From Branchiostoma floridae (taxonomy: Eukaryota > Chordata > Leptocardii > Amphioxiformes > Branchiostomatidae), in the NCBI RefSeq assembly GCF_000003815.2, contig NC_049985.1, positions 1,267,410 through 1,331,409 of the forward strand: a stretch of 64,000 nt of DNA, in the 5' to 3' direction. Below are positions 1-13,700 of this stretch, one piece after another. The translations under genes were made by a program, and so were the position numbers. Below the pieces are notes generated by a model. That model was not told the origin of the DNA and searched no databases. It saw only the letters and a program-made list of their open reading frames with translations. Position 1 is the first letter of the stretch; each line of letters starts with the position of its first letter.

Positions 1-2516
1 GTCCGTCCCTCCTCCATCCTTGGACATAAATTTGACAAATTTCACCTGTCTGTCCCAAAAATCTGAACTTCATTATGTGTCACTGATGAAAATGTATTTT
101 TGTGAGTTTAACGTAATGACGGACATGGCCTCCCAAACAATGAGTGGGATGGAAAAGAATTTAAAGCTGGAATTTTTGTTTACAAAAATACAACAATTCA
201 TGTTAGGAAGCTCGGGGTTTTATTTCTTTTTTTGGGACGGACATGGTGAGATATTTGTCTGTCCCAACAAGCAAATTTCCGTCGCAGGATTGGTTGAAGG
301 ATCCTACAGACAGCCCTTCCTTGGTAGGCATAGCTAGCCATATGATACAGCCAGGTAGTGGTATGTAGAATGTAATTATGGACAATTATAGAAGTTGGAC
401 TGAATCCAAAAAGATTTCTTTGGGCCTTTCTTCCCTTTGTTATGGCTGGGAACGGAAATCAAATACGCTGCGGCCATTTTGCATTTTACCCAGAATCCCT
501 GCATGGCAAGTGTAGCTATTGTTAGCTCCAAGGTAGTACAAAGGTGTTAGAATAGAGTGAAGTCTGCAGGATTGGCATATCCTCATAGGATAACTTACAG
601 AGGTTGAAATGTCCACACCTAAGGTACAATGCATAATAGTACTTAGGGCAGGCATAGGTATTTTGCAGCTTCAACCAGGATGCCCTTCAAAAAGTTTTTC
701 CAAGTTTTTCAAAAAGTTTCCATTTCAAAAACAATCTAGAGAAACAACATGTATTTCGAGCACTGTCTTAGAAAATCATTAATAATTTTGGCATTTTAGA
801 ATTCAAAAAGTATCACAAAATTTCTGCTTTGATGCTGTTTTCTCGCATCTTAACCTAGTTACCGATATTAACGATATTATCACAATTTCCTCAGCCGAAC
901 TTGTTTTTTGTTATCTCCTTAAATCCCTTCCTAAGGGAGTCTTCGTCTTACACTGCCCAAGGAAATAGTCACCTTAAAGAGTTGAATCAAGCTCATTGAT
1001 CACATTCTATAAGATGTCAATCATTAAGAATCGGTAATTAAACCTATTTTGTCGAATTCTACCACCTGGAAAATCGGATTTGCGAGCATTTTGCAACTTT
1101 CACTGCATTTTTTTTTCCATTATATAAAGATTAAACGAACTGCTTGGCAATTACGCGTTCGCTTGTTTCATTGCGCTTACTGGCCAGCAAATTATGAACA
1201 GAAGACTTGATGTTTTCATTCTCTTTCAAGCAAAAAAGATAGGCTTAAAAAAAATTTAGGGCAGCAAGAAACGTTTGTTACAGTAATCTTTTAATTAGGG
1301 TGAATGTGAGATGATTAGGCATTGGAAATAATGTATAAACACCTTTGGAAATAATGTAAGAGGAAAACTGACTTTGTAAATACTCTTTCGGGCAAACGGG
1401 CAAAGGAGTTCCATGCCATGTTGATAATTCTAAAGTCCACATGAAAAAATTAAAAAGATATCATCTCATTTAAAAGTTGATATTTCTGTAAAAAGTTATA
1501 AAACCAGCAAAGTTTTCACTGATTTCGTAATTCCTGTGTCTGTGCACGTTTGTGTGGAATTTAACCATACATTTTAGTGGCAAGCAGAAATCTGGGTCTT
1601 CCCTCAGAATTTGATGATGAATTTTGGATTGAAAGCGCTTAAACCTCTCCCTGACCACCCAGCTATTCGACTGACAGCGAAAACGGTGGGTTTAAAGATG
1701 AAGAAGATGTCATTGTGTGGGAAACAATGGCCGACGGGAGGGACACAGACATCGTGGAACCAATGCTCCGCGTTCAGGGGGAGGGCAGAGCTACAAATTG
1801 TCACCTGGATTATCGGTGGAATTTTAATTGAAGAGGCTTGTTTCAGATGAGAGCAGGCAGGGAAGTAGACAAAAATGTGGTGTTACGATATATAAACACA
1901 TCATTTTGAATCATCACAACACCTTAATCGAGGTCTAGAACTTAGAAGGGTGTCTATGTCCGTATGGTTAAAAGCACATGCCCTCAGTCAGTCCTTGAGA
2001 CAAAAAGATGCAGTCAATACAAGTGATAGATAGCCATAATTATTGTTCCAATTCTTATCTACTTTAACCTGTAAGCATGATAGACATAGCACAAGAAGGT
2101 ATGATGGGGCTCAGTTGTATGTTACAAACATATGGGGCAAGGTACAAGGTTTTTGGTGATACTAATTTCCGCTCTTCCTTTTCCGTTTATTGTAAGATTG
2201 GTGGGTTTTTGTCCGACTTACTTCCAGCAGAAATGGTGAAAAGTAGGAATGTTTAGTGTTCATAGCCACCAGCTAGGATTAGCCCATATTTGGGACCCCT
2301 CTAGAGACAAATGGACGGGAGAATCCACTCTTTCAGTAGAGGCGGGCATGGCTTAGCGGTGTAATCTTTGTAACATTTGGAGCGCAAAGATGGCGACATT
2401 TGCGCAGTTTAATGTTGGTTACTATCTTTGAAGAATATCTGTACAGCTTTGTTTTTGGATTTAGACAGGATTTGGCTGTTGCTACAACTACAGTGACTGT
2501 ACATGAAAATACTTGC

Positions 2517-2821
2517 ATATGCAGTTTGTTTTGAAGTGTTGTGTTTGTGACCTGGTATTCTGGATACACAAATACAATTATATGGTCATTGGATAACCAT
2601 GGATAGACTTAGAGGATTTTGTGGATCTTCCCTGTTTGTTGTAGTTGTCTAACGTATAAAAAAAAACTGAATGGACAGGAGGAAAAATATGCAGTTTGTT
2701 TTGTAATGTTGTGTTTGTGACCTAGTATTCTGGATACACAAATACAATTATATGGTCATTGGATAACCGTGAAAGACTTAGAGGATTTTGCGGATCTTCC
2801 CTGTTTGTTGTAGTTGTTTAC
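2517..2821. repeat. Two-copy tandem repeat, period 170
   Basis: Copies at about 2517-2652 and 2687-2821 share gcagtttgttttg, tctggatacacaaat and ggatcttccctgtttgttg with few differences, separated by about 35 bases of A-rich sequence. Confidence 0.85.
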
Positions 2822-3769
2822 TATTGTATCTTGGCTCTGCGGGGGACAAAAACCTGCCAGGACAAAGGAATTGGTGTCCATTTTTTCCCTATGCCAATTT
2901 AACACTAAGAGTCAGTAAGACATGTTTGTCCAGGTATGACATACCCGCACCTTTCAGTTCATGATGAAGTTAGGAAGTTTTTCATTCGTCGCAATTGTCC
3001 TCATTCGAACACAGGAAAGCTCTCGGGTGTCGGGGAACAATGAGGAATATAATCGAGCACATTCATGTCCACCTCACCGTGGGGGCCCGGAACACAAGAA
3101 ACACCTTCCCAGACAATTAGATCAAAGTCTTACGGAGAAACGGCATCTCGGCTGGGTACGCGTAAGGTAAATATACCGGGGTTGTTGTTGCCTCCTCGGT
3201 TTACCGCCCTCCATTTGGGCGTGAGGTTACTGTTACCATCGGAGCTGTCACAGATCTGGGCGATGCCGGCAGCGTTTTTCAAAAGTGGACGGGTAAACAG
3301 GAATAGGTCAATGGACTCCTGAAAGGGGTGAAAAAATGGAGATTTGTGGTAGCTTCTAAGGACAATGGCTTTATATATGTGCAAACCATGGCACAATTCG
3401 GCTTTATATTAGCAAGACTTGGAATGTCAATGATTCCAGTACATCTGCTTCACTCCTGTGTGAACTTTTCAGTGACCACCTCCACATGTAAAGACTAACT
3501 GGCCATAGTACCGTCAAACATGTACTAGTGAGAACTTCTACATGCATAAGAACCACCTGTCCATTGATATTATTTTGAAATCTTATTAGAGGCCGATTTT
3601 TGTAAACTTCACTTGTTGACACACTCCCCCTGTAACGCATGTCACTATGGCTTTCAACAGTTTCTTAGTCAGTACATAGGTTAATCCAAATGGCCATTTA
3701 CTTTCAGTTGGGACATAACGAGATAGACAGAAATATTGATGATTGTACATTATCCAAAAATGCCACTGT

Positions 3770-5260
3770 GGCTGTACTTACCTGTCATTACCTTAAGCAC
3801 TTTCGTCTCATTCAATCATGTTTGTCTTTTTAACAAAGAAAATTTCTTACCTCCTGTGGTTCATGAGGACTTTGTTTTCACTTTGTAATTATCGATAACA
3901 GTGAAATAACAATGATCATGCTTTCTAATAATCCAACCTGTTATTGCTATACTCATTCAGTCACACTTGTCTCCTTTGCAGTTGGTTCAGAAGGACTTTG
4001 TAATCATTTTGCAATTATCGATAACAGTTGAAATAACGATGACTGTACTTTTCTAATAATCCAACCTGTTGGTACTATTTCCATTCAATCACATTTGTCT
4101 CCTAATAAAAGACAGTTTCTTACCTCCTGCTGTTCAAGAGGACTTTGTATTCGTTTTGTAATTATCGATAACATTAACAGTTGAAATAACGATGACTGTA
4201 CTTTTCTGATAATCCTACCTGTTAGTGCTATTCTTATCAATCACATTTGTCTTTTTAATAAAAGACAGTTTCTTACCCCCTGCTGTTCATGAGGACTTTG
4301 TATTCACTTTGCAATTATCGATAACGGTTGAAATAACGATGACTGTTCTTTTCTAATAATCCTACCTGTTAGTACTAAGTGTACTATTCTCATTCAATCA
4401 CATTTGTCTCCTTAATAAAAGACCGTTTCTTACCTCCTGCGGTTCAGAAGGACTTTGTATTCATTTTGCAATATCGATAACAGTGGAAAACGATGATGAC
4501 TTGGCCNNNNNNNNNNNNNNNNNNNNNNNNNNNNNNNNNNNNNNNNNNNNNNNNNNNNNNNNNNNNNNNNNNNNNNNNNNNNNNNNNNNNNNNNNNNNNN
4601 NNNNNNGTTCAGAAGGGACTTTGTAATCTTTTTGCATTAATCGATAACAGTGGAAATACCGATGACTGTACTTTTCTAATATCCCAACCTGTTTGTACTA
4701 TTTCCATTCAATCACATTTGTCTCCTAATAAAAGACAGTTTCTTACCTCCTGCTGTTCAAGAGGACTTTGTATTCGTTTTGTAATTATCGATAACATTCA
4801 CAGTTGAAATAACGATGACTGTACTTCTCTGATAATCCTACCTGTTAGTGCTATTCTTATCAATCACATTTGTCTTTTTAATAAAAGACAGTTTCTTACC
4901 CCCTGCTGTTCATGAGGACTTTGTATTCACTTTGCAATTATCGATAACGGTTGAAATAACGATGACTGTTCTTTTCTAATAATCCTACCTGTTAGTACTA
5001 AGTGTACTATTCTCATTCAATCACATTTGTCTCCTTAATAAAAGACCGTTTCTTACCTCCTGCGGTTCAGAAGGACTTTGTATTCATTTTGCAATTATCG
5101 ATAACAGTTGGAATAACGATGATTGTACTTTTGCAATAATCCGACCTGTCACTACATCTCATTCGTTCAGTCACATTTGTCTTCGTAACAAAGACTCTGA
5201 CAATTTTTCGCCTCCTGCAGTTTGTGAGGACTTTGTATTCATTCTGCAATTATTGATGTT
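3770..5260. repeat. Minisatellite-like array, unit about 150 bp, about ten units
   Basis: Marker attatcgataaca occurs at 3891, 4017, 4164, 4317, 4473, 4640, 4787, 4940, 5097 and (decayed) 5252. Steps are mostly 147-157. A 100-N gap (4507-4606) lies inside. Units 2-5 and 6-9 match one another one-to-one with an offset of 623-624. Confidence 0.9.
4507..4606. other. Assembly gap, 100 N
   Basis: Exactly 100 N, the conventional placeholder for unknown length. The sequence after it repeats the sequence before it. Confidence 0.98.
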
Positions 5261-5414
5261 GACGAGAAATTAAGGGTGATGGATTGTATTAAAGAAAACA
5301 ATACAAGTGGCTCTGCAATCACAATTAAAAGGGAGCAAGCCCTGTAACTGATGTAGGAATGATAGAGTCAATCGGTTCAAATCATAGACAGATCTGGGCT
5401 GGAAATACCACCTG

Positions 5415-5570
5415 CATATATGTCAATGAAGGTTAGACATCCAGGTGATAAGATATGCCAAATAATAAATGAGTGATTGTGTCACTGACAAAAGGTAATG
5501 GGTGCTACCTGAAACAGCTGACCGTTTCCAAAATCACATCCAGTTGCTTGAGTAACTAGTATTTTTGGCG
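5415..5570. repeat. Dispersed repeat, copy 1 (LINE-tail-like)
   Basis: Shares gaaggttagacatccaggtg, then gtcactgac(a/g)aaag, accgtttccaaaatca and catccagttgctt with 28090-28325. The first part recurs at 47914-47935. The order of the blocks is the same in both long copies. The class is inferred, not shown. Confidence 0.6.
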
Positions 5571-6754
5571 TATCACATGCATATGCAGGTTAGTAGTTAG
5601 TGCAGGTAAAATTGGAGCTGTGCAGGTATTTTTTTGTGTCTACTTGCACCTGCTGAACTGGCACAAGATTCGGTGACACTAGAGCCTTGCGTTATTAATA
5701 CTCAAATTGAAGTAGTATTCTTCAATAAAGGATAAAGGATTTGTACCACATGAATAAACAATTGGTTTTTTTATGCATAAAAAGTAAAGACAATGAGTCA
5801 GTCTTGCAGGTAAAACTTCAGGTGATATTGAATGTTAATGTACCAGTGTAGGTATACAGGAACAAGTACTGTTTTGGGTCCCTGTATCTTCATGAAGAAA
5901 CATTGTTTTTTTTTTATGCATAAAAAGGGAAAGAAAATCGGTCAATCTTGCAGGTAAAACCTGACTAGTGCAGATGATACAGGTATACAGGAACAAGTAC
6001 TGTTTTAGAGCCTTGTATCTCTATTCCCAGGGGAAGATAAGCTGTTTAGTTGGAGATCACAAGGATTGCCTGCAAACAGTTGCAAGACTGCGACAATTAC
6101 TTGCACATTGTCACTGCAAAGATCTTTTTAGGTGTTCTTCCGTAATAGGTTGGGAAAATGTTATGCTGTAAATCTCTTGAAAAGGTGGCGTGACTTCTGT
6201 GACAACTTCGGGCATGTTTTCCGCAATTATAAGATGCTTGGGCTCCGGGTGTAATGGCTTCAAAGGAATAGGGATTAAGATAAGAACGCAACAAGTCAAG
6301 ACGCGAGGCTGTACTCGTGTTGTAAAGTCGTTCGTACAAATGCGCCGTAAGTTCAGTCTAAGAACTAAATTAGCAGCCATGCTTTGAAAGGCAATTGTAA
6401 CTTCAAGTTGTTGAGTACAAGAAGAATGTTAATAGGACTTACACACGAAATGCTAACAATGTCATCCTTTGAACCATTGGTTCAACAGAGAACTTTAATA
6501 AGCAGTGTATGCTTTGTATGTAAAGATAGACAATGTGCTTGCCTTGAAGCATTGGTAGAATGAATCTAGACTTTTATTTAAAGATGTTTGTCACTTGAAG
6601 ACAGACGATAATACATGTACTTACTGGGCAGTGTTGAAATCATTCGATGTGCTATATTTGTGTTTCCCTTTTACTAAAATCAAAGCTTCAAACCTACTTA
6701 CCAGTTAGGTGTAACGAGTCGTTTGGTGTAGTATAACCAGCTGCTGCTGCGCCG

Positions 6755-6845
6755 CGTGCCTGCGAAGCTGGTGTGTTATGCCGAAGGGCGGTTATACCGG
6801 CTATATAGATACAGATACAGATACAGATACAGATACTCTGATACC
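6755..6845. repeat. Dispersed repeat head plus AGATAC microsatellite
   Basis: The stretch gaagctggtgtgttatgccgaa to ggctatata is repeated at 39022-39066 in the Dachsous gene. Here it runs into five or six AGATAC units (about 6808-6836). Confidence 0.7.
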
Positions 6846-7499
6846 TCTGGGAAAATACCAGCTATCTTCTCACTACTACCTCTGTCATGCCTCAAGGAAA
6901 AGTTAGTTGGTTTTCTGAAGCAATTATGGGATACATTGTTTTTGTGCGTAGTTGTTTCAAAGAGATTTCTGAAACTCAATTACCTGCAAAAGGCTTTAGA
7001 TAAGATCATGTTATGTCAACGGTTCAGTCTGTTTTTCCTTTGTGGGTCACTTTGTTGAAGTCTTCCTTCACTTCTAAGAGTTTTCTTGTACATGATTGAA
7101 TGTGAAGCTGACCACATCTGCTTAAAAGTACATTATTACCACTTTTTTGGTAGTCCATTAGATGGCAGAATGTTATCTTGTTCCTTCTGCGTTTTACTCA
7201 GGTCCATAGTTTCAGTGGCTGTCAAGGAATTCCGGCAGTCAGAAAATGTTATGATCTTGTACCTCAACATCTGCTTGGAAATTTCAGCTACAACTTGAGA
7301 TATAGACAATGATTGAGAGCATTAGAAAACCATTATGATCTTCCATGACAACATCTTCCTTTATGCATGTACAGGAGCAACTTAATATTTAGAGCTTTCT
7401 GTGTGGTGTCTTTTATATCTGGAAAAGGACTTTCTAAACCAGGCATGAATATTTGTAGATAAAACTGAAACTCAAAAAAACTTTTCTTGTTCCCAACAG

Positions 7500-7739
7500 G
7501 ACTGATCACGGTCGCCGGTCCCCTGAACTCCGGAGTACAGTCGGTCCACAACCTGGTCGTCTCGGCAACGGATGGAGGCGGTCTGGTGTCGCAGGTCAAC
7601 GCGAACGTGGCGGTGAGCGTGATCGGGACGGGAGAGATGCCGCCTGTGTTCAGCCAGGCGCGCTACAGCTTCAGCGTACCAGAGGATGCCGCCCGCCAGC
7701 ACACGGTCGGCACGGTGATGGCCTCCCACAGCGACCCAG
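7500..7739 (+). CDS. Dchs: Dachsous exon 1 of window: end of one EC repeat, start of next
   Basis: Exon of 240 bases, phase 1 at both ends, with acceptor ...cccaacag and donor gtgagat. It encodes the last strands of an EC repeat (ends MPPVF, a weak linker without DxNDN) and the first strand of the next (VPED). It begins inside a codon after a good acceptor, so it is not the first exon of the gene. A MITE lies 31 bases past its donor. Confidence 0.88.
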
Positions 7740-10700
7740 GTGAGATAACGTCACTCTCGTCTCATCTAGTTACTGTAAATGCAGAAATGTTCGCGGTGGA
7801 TTAATGTTTGCGGTTTTCGCGGCGACCACTTCACCGCGAACTTAAAACTACCGCAAACATTTTTCTATTATGGTATTAAACTGCAGTCTACGTTACTGCG
7901 AACTTAAATCCACCGCGAAAAGTCATTTTTCCTGCTACCGCGAAATTAAATCCCCGCGAACTTAAATGTATTTACAGTATTCTGTGAAGTTCAGGATTAC
8001 AGTTGAATGCACTTGTCCACTCAGTTAACTTGTCTCTACCAGGCTTAGTACACAGTCGGTAGGTAGAACCAAGGAAGATTTGGAAGCTCTGACCCCCAGA
8101 GGAAGGGCATGTGTGGAGTACTTGAGCAGAAAATTGTGATGATATGGGAAGAAGAAGAGGGTAGAACAACTTTGCTAGTAAAGTTTGGGCATTTGGTCAG
8201 GAGCAGTTAGGAGAGTGGACTGGCTTTCCTTGCCAAATTCTACAATCCGTAGTATTAAGGTATGGTGGAGAATATTAGCAGAAGTGGTAATAGTTTGCCA
8301 TTGCCTATCCTTTATAATCCCTTTCAAAGGATACTTTGGAAGTGAAACTTAATGTTGATTGCTTCAAATGCTGCTGAAGTGACTGGAAATTAAACAGTAT
8401 CCTCAATCAAATAGCACTTTCTTATTTGAAATTCGATACCCAAGTCAGGATATGGAAGGTGTTCTTTGTAGAAGGTCAAAGGCCATGTGGTAAGTGTCAA
8501 AAATGCACTTACCGGTACGTTGTTTCCAAAGTCTCCGGAAATTAAACAGTTTCCTTAATTAAATGATGTTAGTAATTTTGTCCTTGAGGTCAACAAAGGA
8601 CACTTTCCCTATTTGAAATTCGATACCCAAAACAATCTCTGGAAGGTCTCCTTTATCGAAGGTCAAAGGCCAGATGTTAAGTGTCAAAATTGTTTCTGAA
8701 GTATTAAACAGTTTCCTTAATTAAATGATGTGGGTAGTTTTGTCCTTGAAGCTATCAAAGGGCACTTTCCCTATTTGAAATCCGATACCCAAATGGTCTA
8801 TGGAAGGTCTCCTTTCTCGAAGGTCAAAGGCCAGGTGTTAAGTGTCAAAAATGTTTCTGAAGTATTAAACAGTTAGCCTGGGTACTATCCTCCGTAGTGA
8901 CCGCTGGCTCAGTACTTTCACTTGCATGGTTACCAAGTGAAAGTATTCGCAAGCAGTCACTACGGAGGATGGTGCTCAGGCTATTAAATAGTTTCCTTGA
9001 TTAAATGATGTTGGAAGCTTCGTCCTTGAGGCAATCGCCCATCCTTGCCCCCTGTCTTACCTCTCTTTGAAGTGCGTTTCAGTAAATCCTTCTTTGTGCT
9101 TTAAAATAACCACTCACTGTTGTCAGCAGAATTGGGCTGTTTCCTGAATTAGATGACTTAAACAGCTTTGGCCTTGAAGGGATCCCCTAAACTTTTTCCC
9201 ACCCACTTTACGCACGGTTAAACTTGAACAAGTGACCACCTGGCCAATGCAACCCCTTTTTGGTGGTCTTTTAGATGATTTTTCCCATTGACACAAGCTC
9301 CAAGAATCCTTTGACCACTTGACACACATGACTTTGTACACCGTATTTTATCTGTCCCAAGTGGTCAACTTTTTAGTTTTTACCAGAGGCAAAATCAACC
9401 TTTTTTTTTGCATTTTTCCATCAATTGTCTCCTAGAGTTTGAACTGGCAAATTATGTTCTTATTTACACCCTTTTCTGATAAGCCATAGATTGCACACTT
9501 TAATGCTGATTACTTGCTGTTGTGAATTTTGTCTTTCTTGTATAAAGTTTAGGAACAAAAGTTAGTGTGTTTTTCTACATGTTTTTATTTTTCCACCACT
9601 GTCATGCCCACCTATCCTTTCTTCTCCATAACTAAACAAAAGAATCGTTTTTGAACGGCATCACCAACTCTTTTGTTACACAGAGATGAGTTTATGTCTC
9701 AGCTAAAAACTGCCTGCATTGTGACCCAACGGAAGCGACACCTGTCCAAGTAGTAGTGGATAGTTTCCCTAAGTAGTGTTTCTTCCTGATTTAAGTGCTT
9801 ATCCTTCCCTTATAAAGGGAAGAGAGGACATGCCTCCTTACTGAGGTCATGGTTAAGGTGGGCCTGTCAATATAAACCTTCACACCACACCAATATAAAT
9901 TACCGGTACTTTGGTTCACGCCAGGTAAAATTTTGATAGCAGGAAATCATGAAATAGAGGGTTGGATGAATTTTTTTTTTTTTAAGTACAGTTATGTAAA
10001 CCTTCAGAAGTTCAGCCAAAGGGATTCATTTATTTGCTTTCAATTCTTTTTTGAAAGTGAAACCTTGGGAAGATGACATTATCAAAACATTGGCTAGGAG
10101 GACAACCTGTCAATGAATATGATTGTATTGCCTGAAACTTTACATGTGTAGGAAAGGTACTAATTTTCTACGCTGGCTCTGTTTCTTCTTTTCTTTATAT
10201 CTGAAAACCTTAGCGAGACCTTGAGGGGAAGGTGGTGGTGCATATTTTGGGATTTCCTGCAAATTTATGGGTAACCTCTCCCAGGGTTCTTGGAAGGGGT
10301 TGTTATGTGATATCAACATAGCCTTCTGGCCTTGGCTGTCATAAACTTGTCATTGGCTGTGGCAAAATGTCTGCAAAGAAAACCACACAAAGAAGCTAAA
10401 TATATTGTTGTGTTATATTACACTCGGCAAAATTGTTTTACAAAACATTGACATGACTAAAATCTCCAATAACAGAGTCCAAGACTCAAAACACTTTTTC
10501 ATTTCCGGTTCATAATACAGTACCTCCTCACCTCACCTCACCGGTCCCAAGAATGTATATAGCTTGCCCGATTACAAGTTGGTTACATTCCTTTTTGTTA
10601 ATCCCAAATGTTTTACTGCAAGTTGCAGCTTGCATGTTCGTAATTCGCAAGCCTTGCAGCCCTAGAACTTCCCTACCTACATTCATGGCCCTTGTATATG

Positions 10701-13700
10701 ACTATGAGTCAGTATGAAGGTAAAAGAGACACTGGTCTTCTCACGATAGAGTACTCAGTAGGGATTATCTATGAGATCCACCACAAAAGATGAAACTCTT
10801 TACCAGCTGCTAATTGCTCGTGTGCGTGCGCTCGGGACATTCCGGTTTTACCAATCATCCCTCGCTACCATTCTTCTCTCCTCCCGGAAATTACCGGCCA
10901 TAAAAAGTTGTGGATTGTTGGATTTCTATCGTCCATTGTTAGGCCAGGGCTGTTTTATCTCCTGTGGACTGTTACATAAAATGTCACTGGCAGGAAGAAA
11001 TAAAATTCTACATCTTGGAGGTTGTTCTTTATTTCTGGTCGACGTCAGACTAAAACACTTTCTTTTAGCTCAGTAGTGTAGTGCAGCTTGGCTATAGCAC
11101 CAGGTATTTAACTAAGCACACTAGCTTACCCCTTCTGTTCTCAATAATTCTTTGGCCCTTGTAAAATAGCTAAAATAATGCTTTAAGGCCTAATCTGAAT
11201 TGAATGAAATCCCTATACGATCGTTTGGTACATATTGATCCAGTCAGTATGTATGTACCATGGCATTACCAGAGTCTACACATTTGAAAACACTTAAATA
11301 GTTGATCATCTTTTTCTCGTCTTAGCACAATATATTGGTTCTTCTTGTAACAGGTGCAATACGTTCTTGGCATGCGGTGAAAGATTTATAAAGTACCAGT
11401 ATATAGGTGACCTGTCATGTCAATATGTGTGGTACAGATTAACAGTTAAGTTTGGATTTTGTTTTAACATTCCAACTAAGGTCCAAACAAATAAACATAG
11501 CAACAAGATCTATTTGAATATTATATGAAAAAGAAGGCACTAGACTTTATAGTAGTATTAGTAATAGACTGACCCCCTACATGTTGTCATGTCAATATGT
11601 AGAGTACAGATAACCAATTAAGTTTGCATCTTGTTTTTATAGTCCGACATAGATAAGGTGTCTATATCAAAATCTCTATGGATAAGAACCTACTAAACTC
11701 CAATACAGTGATACTCAGAAGACTGACACCCTACATTGGCTTAACGTCTCCTTCTTTTGTCTAAAACTACCTGTAAGTTTCTCGGTCCGACATGTCCAAC
11801 AATGCCGGTGTTTAGAGACGTGTGGATTGCTTATGTGCCGGGATCTTCCCTGGACAATAAGAAGTTGGTTCAACGCAGATCGAGATGTTTACCTGACAAA
11901 GTGGAGTATGGAAATCCCCCGCAAACCCTTTGCACAGGTGGAAGACGCACCGTCACACTACGCTGGCAGAGAAAGAAAGTTTTTATTGCCAGAATATGAA
12001 TCATGTCGAGCCAGCACTCTACAACCATCCGGCAGAGGAAGTTGGTTTAGGTTGACAGCCGGGGAAAGAAAACGCTCTTTTGTCTTCTTGTTTATAGGGA
12101 AGAGCCCACAACAAACTGCTGGGTAAGGAATATGGCTTGAAAGTGAAGGTTGGAAAGAAATGTAATCTTGGTTACATCATCGCAGGAGGTGCAGGAAATA
12201 GCAACGTGGGCACGTGTAGCAAAAATGGTGTAGCCTTGGTAGCAGAACAAATGTAGCAGGGACAGGTATGTAGCCGTGAGAGTAGCAGCACAAGTGTAGC
12301 AGGGAAAGACATCCTAGGAACACAAATGAAACCTTGTTGAGTTACATGAACTGAGAGGATAGAGCCTAGGTATATGTAGCAGTACAAGTGTAGTAGGGAA
12401 AGACATCCTAGGGACACAAATGTAACCATGTAGAGTTACATGGATAGAGGAGAGAGCCTCCGTGAATGTAGCAGGAAAAGATATGGTAAATGTAGCATGA
12501 AAAGCTAGCCATGTAGCCAACAGTTTAGCAATACAGGTGTAGCATTTCAAATAGGGACATAGTAGTCAGAAAGGTAACTACAAACGTTATTTGTAGCTAG
12601 TAGCAGAGTGAAAATAGTGCAATAACTTACATGTAGTGCATGATGTAGTCACTGTATTGTGAACCACAAGTGGAGGGATAATTTTCTAAACCTGGATTTG
12701 CTGGATCTGGTTTCTCATTCAATGCTACAATTACAAAGATTGCTTTTTAATGGGAGAGTTATTATTAGTATCCACCATTGTTACACAGCCATTACAGACT
12801 GTCTAGTTTTAGTGTTAACAAAAAGCTCGATCCTGAACTCAGAACTACACACAGAAGACTGTATACAGGGTCCACCGGTACACAGGAAGAATTACAGCAG
12901 TGACGTCAATGCCAAAGAACTAAATACTAGGGTCAGTGTACCCATTAAGCTGGCAATGAATTAGAAGTGAATAGGTTTTGTGGGGGCAACACGGGGCATT
13001 ACAGGGTACGAAATACTCACCTGCTACCTGGGGGAAAGGAATTCCATAGGCAGATCTTTTTTGCTAATCGTTGTGTACATACATGTATGTTACACTTCTA
13101 CAACTTTGGCTTTATTTTTGTAACTGCCATTCAATATTTGACAAACTCAAGGAATGAAAAAAAATTCACAGTTCTTAGTGGCAAATGTTGACATGTACAT
13201 GTGAACATTGGCACACCAAATCCGTGTGTTTTGGCACACTATGGACAGATTAGCTGAAGAGGCTTGGTGGGCGTGACTCCACCGTCCGGGAAAGTTGTGT
13301 TAAGTGTCTTTCCCAAGGGCACAATGTCAAGGCTATGGCGAGTATTGAACCCAGGACTTCTAGATTCCAAGCCCAACACACTACCAGTTATGCCACACAC
13401 AGCACCACTAATCAAGGAATAAAATGGTTTGTGTAACAATCTCTATTTTAGTACACCACATCAAACATTCAAAGGCTGGTCTGTGGCTTAAACCTGTCAA
13501 GAGTTCTTGCAAATGGGAAGAAGGTATTAGTGTCTTTAAGTCTTCTTCCCCAGTGTACTACCCCAGTGTATTTATAATATAAGGAGTGGAGGAGGTCAGT
13601 AAGCATCAGTGACAGGTGTATTTGGGAGACAGGTGAATGTCTATTGACAGGTGAGACACTAGCTTGAATTAGCTTATATTTGCTTCCAACATTACATTTT

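Larger units (their letters stand above)
1..7499. other. Non-coding sequence, probably intron of Dachsous
   Basis: No cadherin-like coding segment or other protein domain was found on either strand. It lies 5' of an internal exon, so it is inferred to be intronic. It holds tandem repeats at 2517-2821 and 3770-5260, a 100-N gap, a dispersed repeat near 5420-5570 and an AGATAC microsatellite near 6806. Confidence 0.6.

Noticed and set aside
3770-5260. CRISPR array
   Set aside because: Units are about 150 bases with gradual divergence along their whole length, not short identical repeats with unique spacers, and the genome is eukaryotic.
1-7499. Missing 5' Dachsous exons or signal peptide in the left part
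   Set aside because: No segment with EC motifs and splice borders was found on the + strand.
13243-13400. tRNA gene
   Set aside because: A- and B-box-like blocks are present, but the cloverleaf is not maintained and a SINE body follows.
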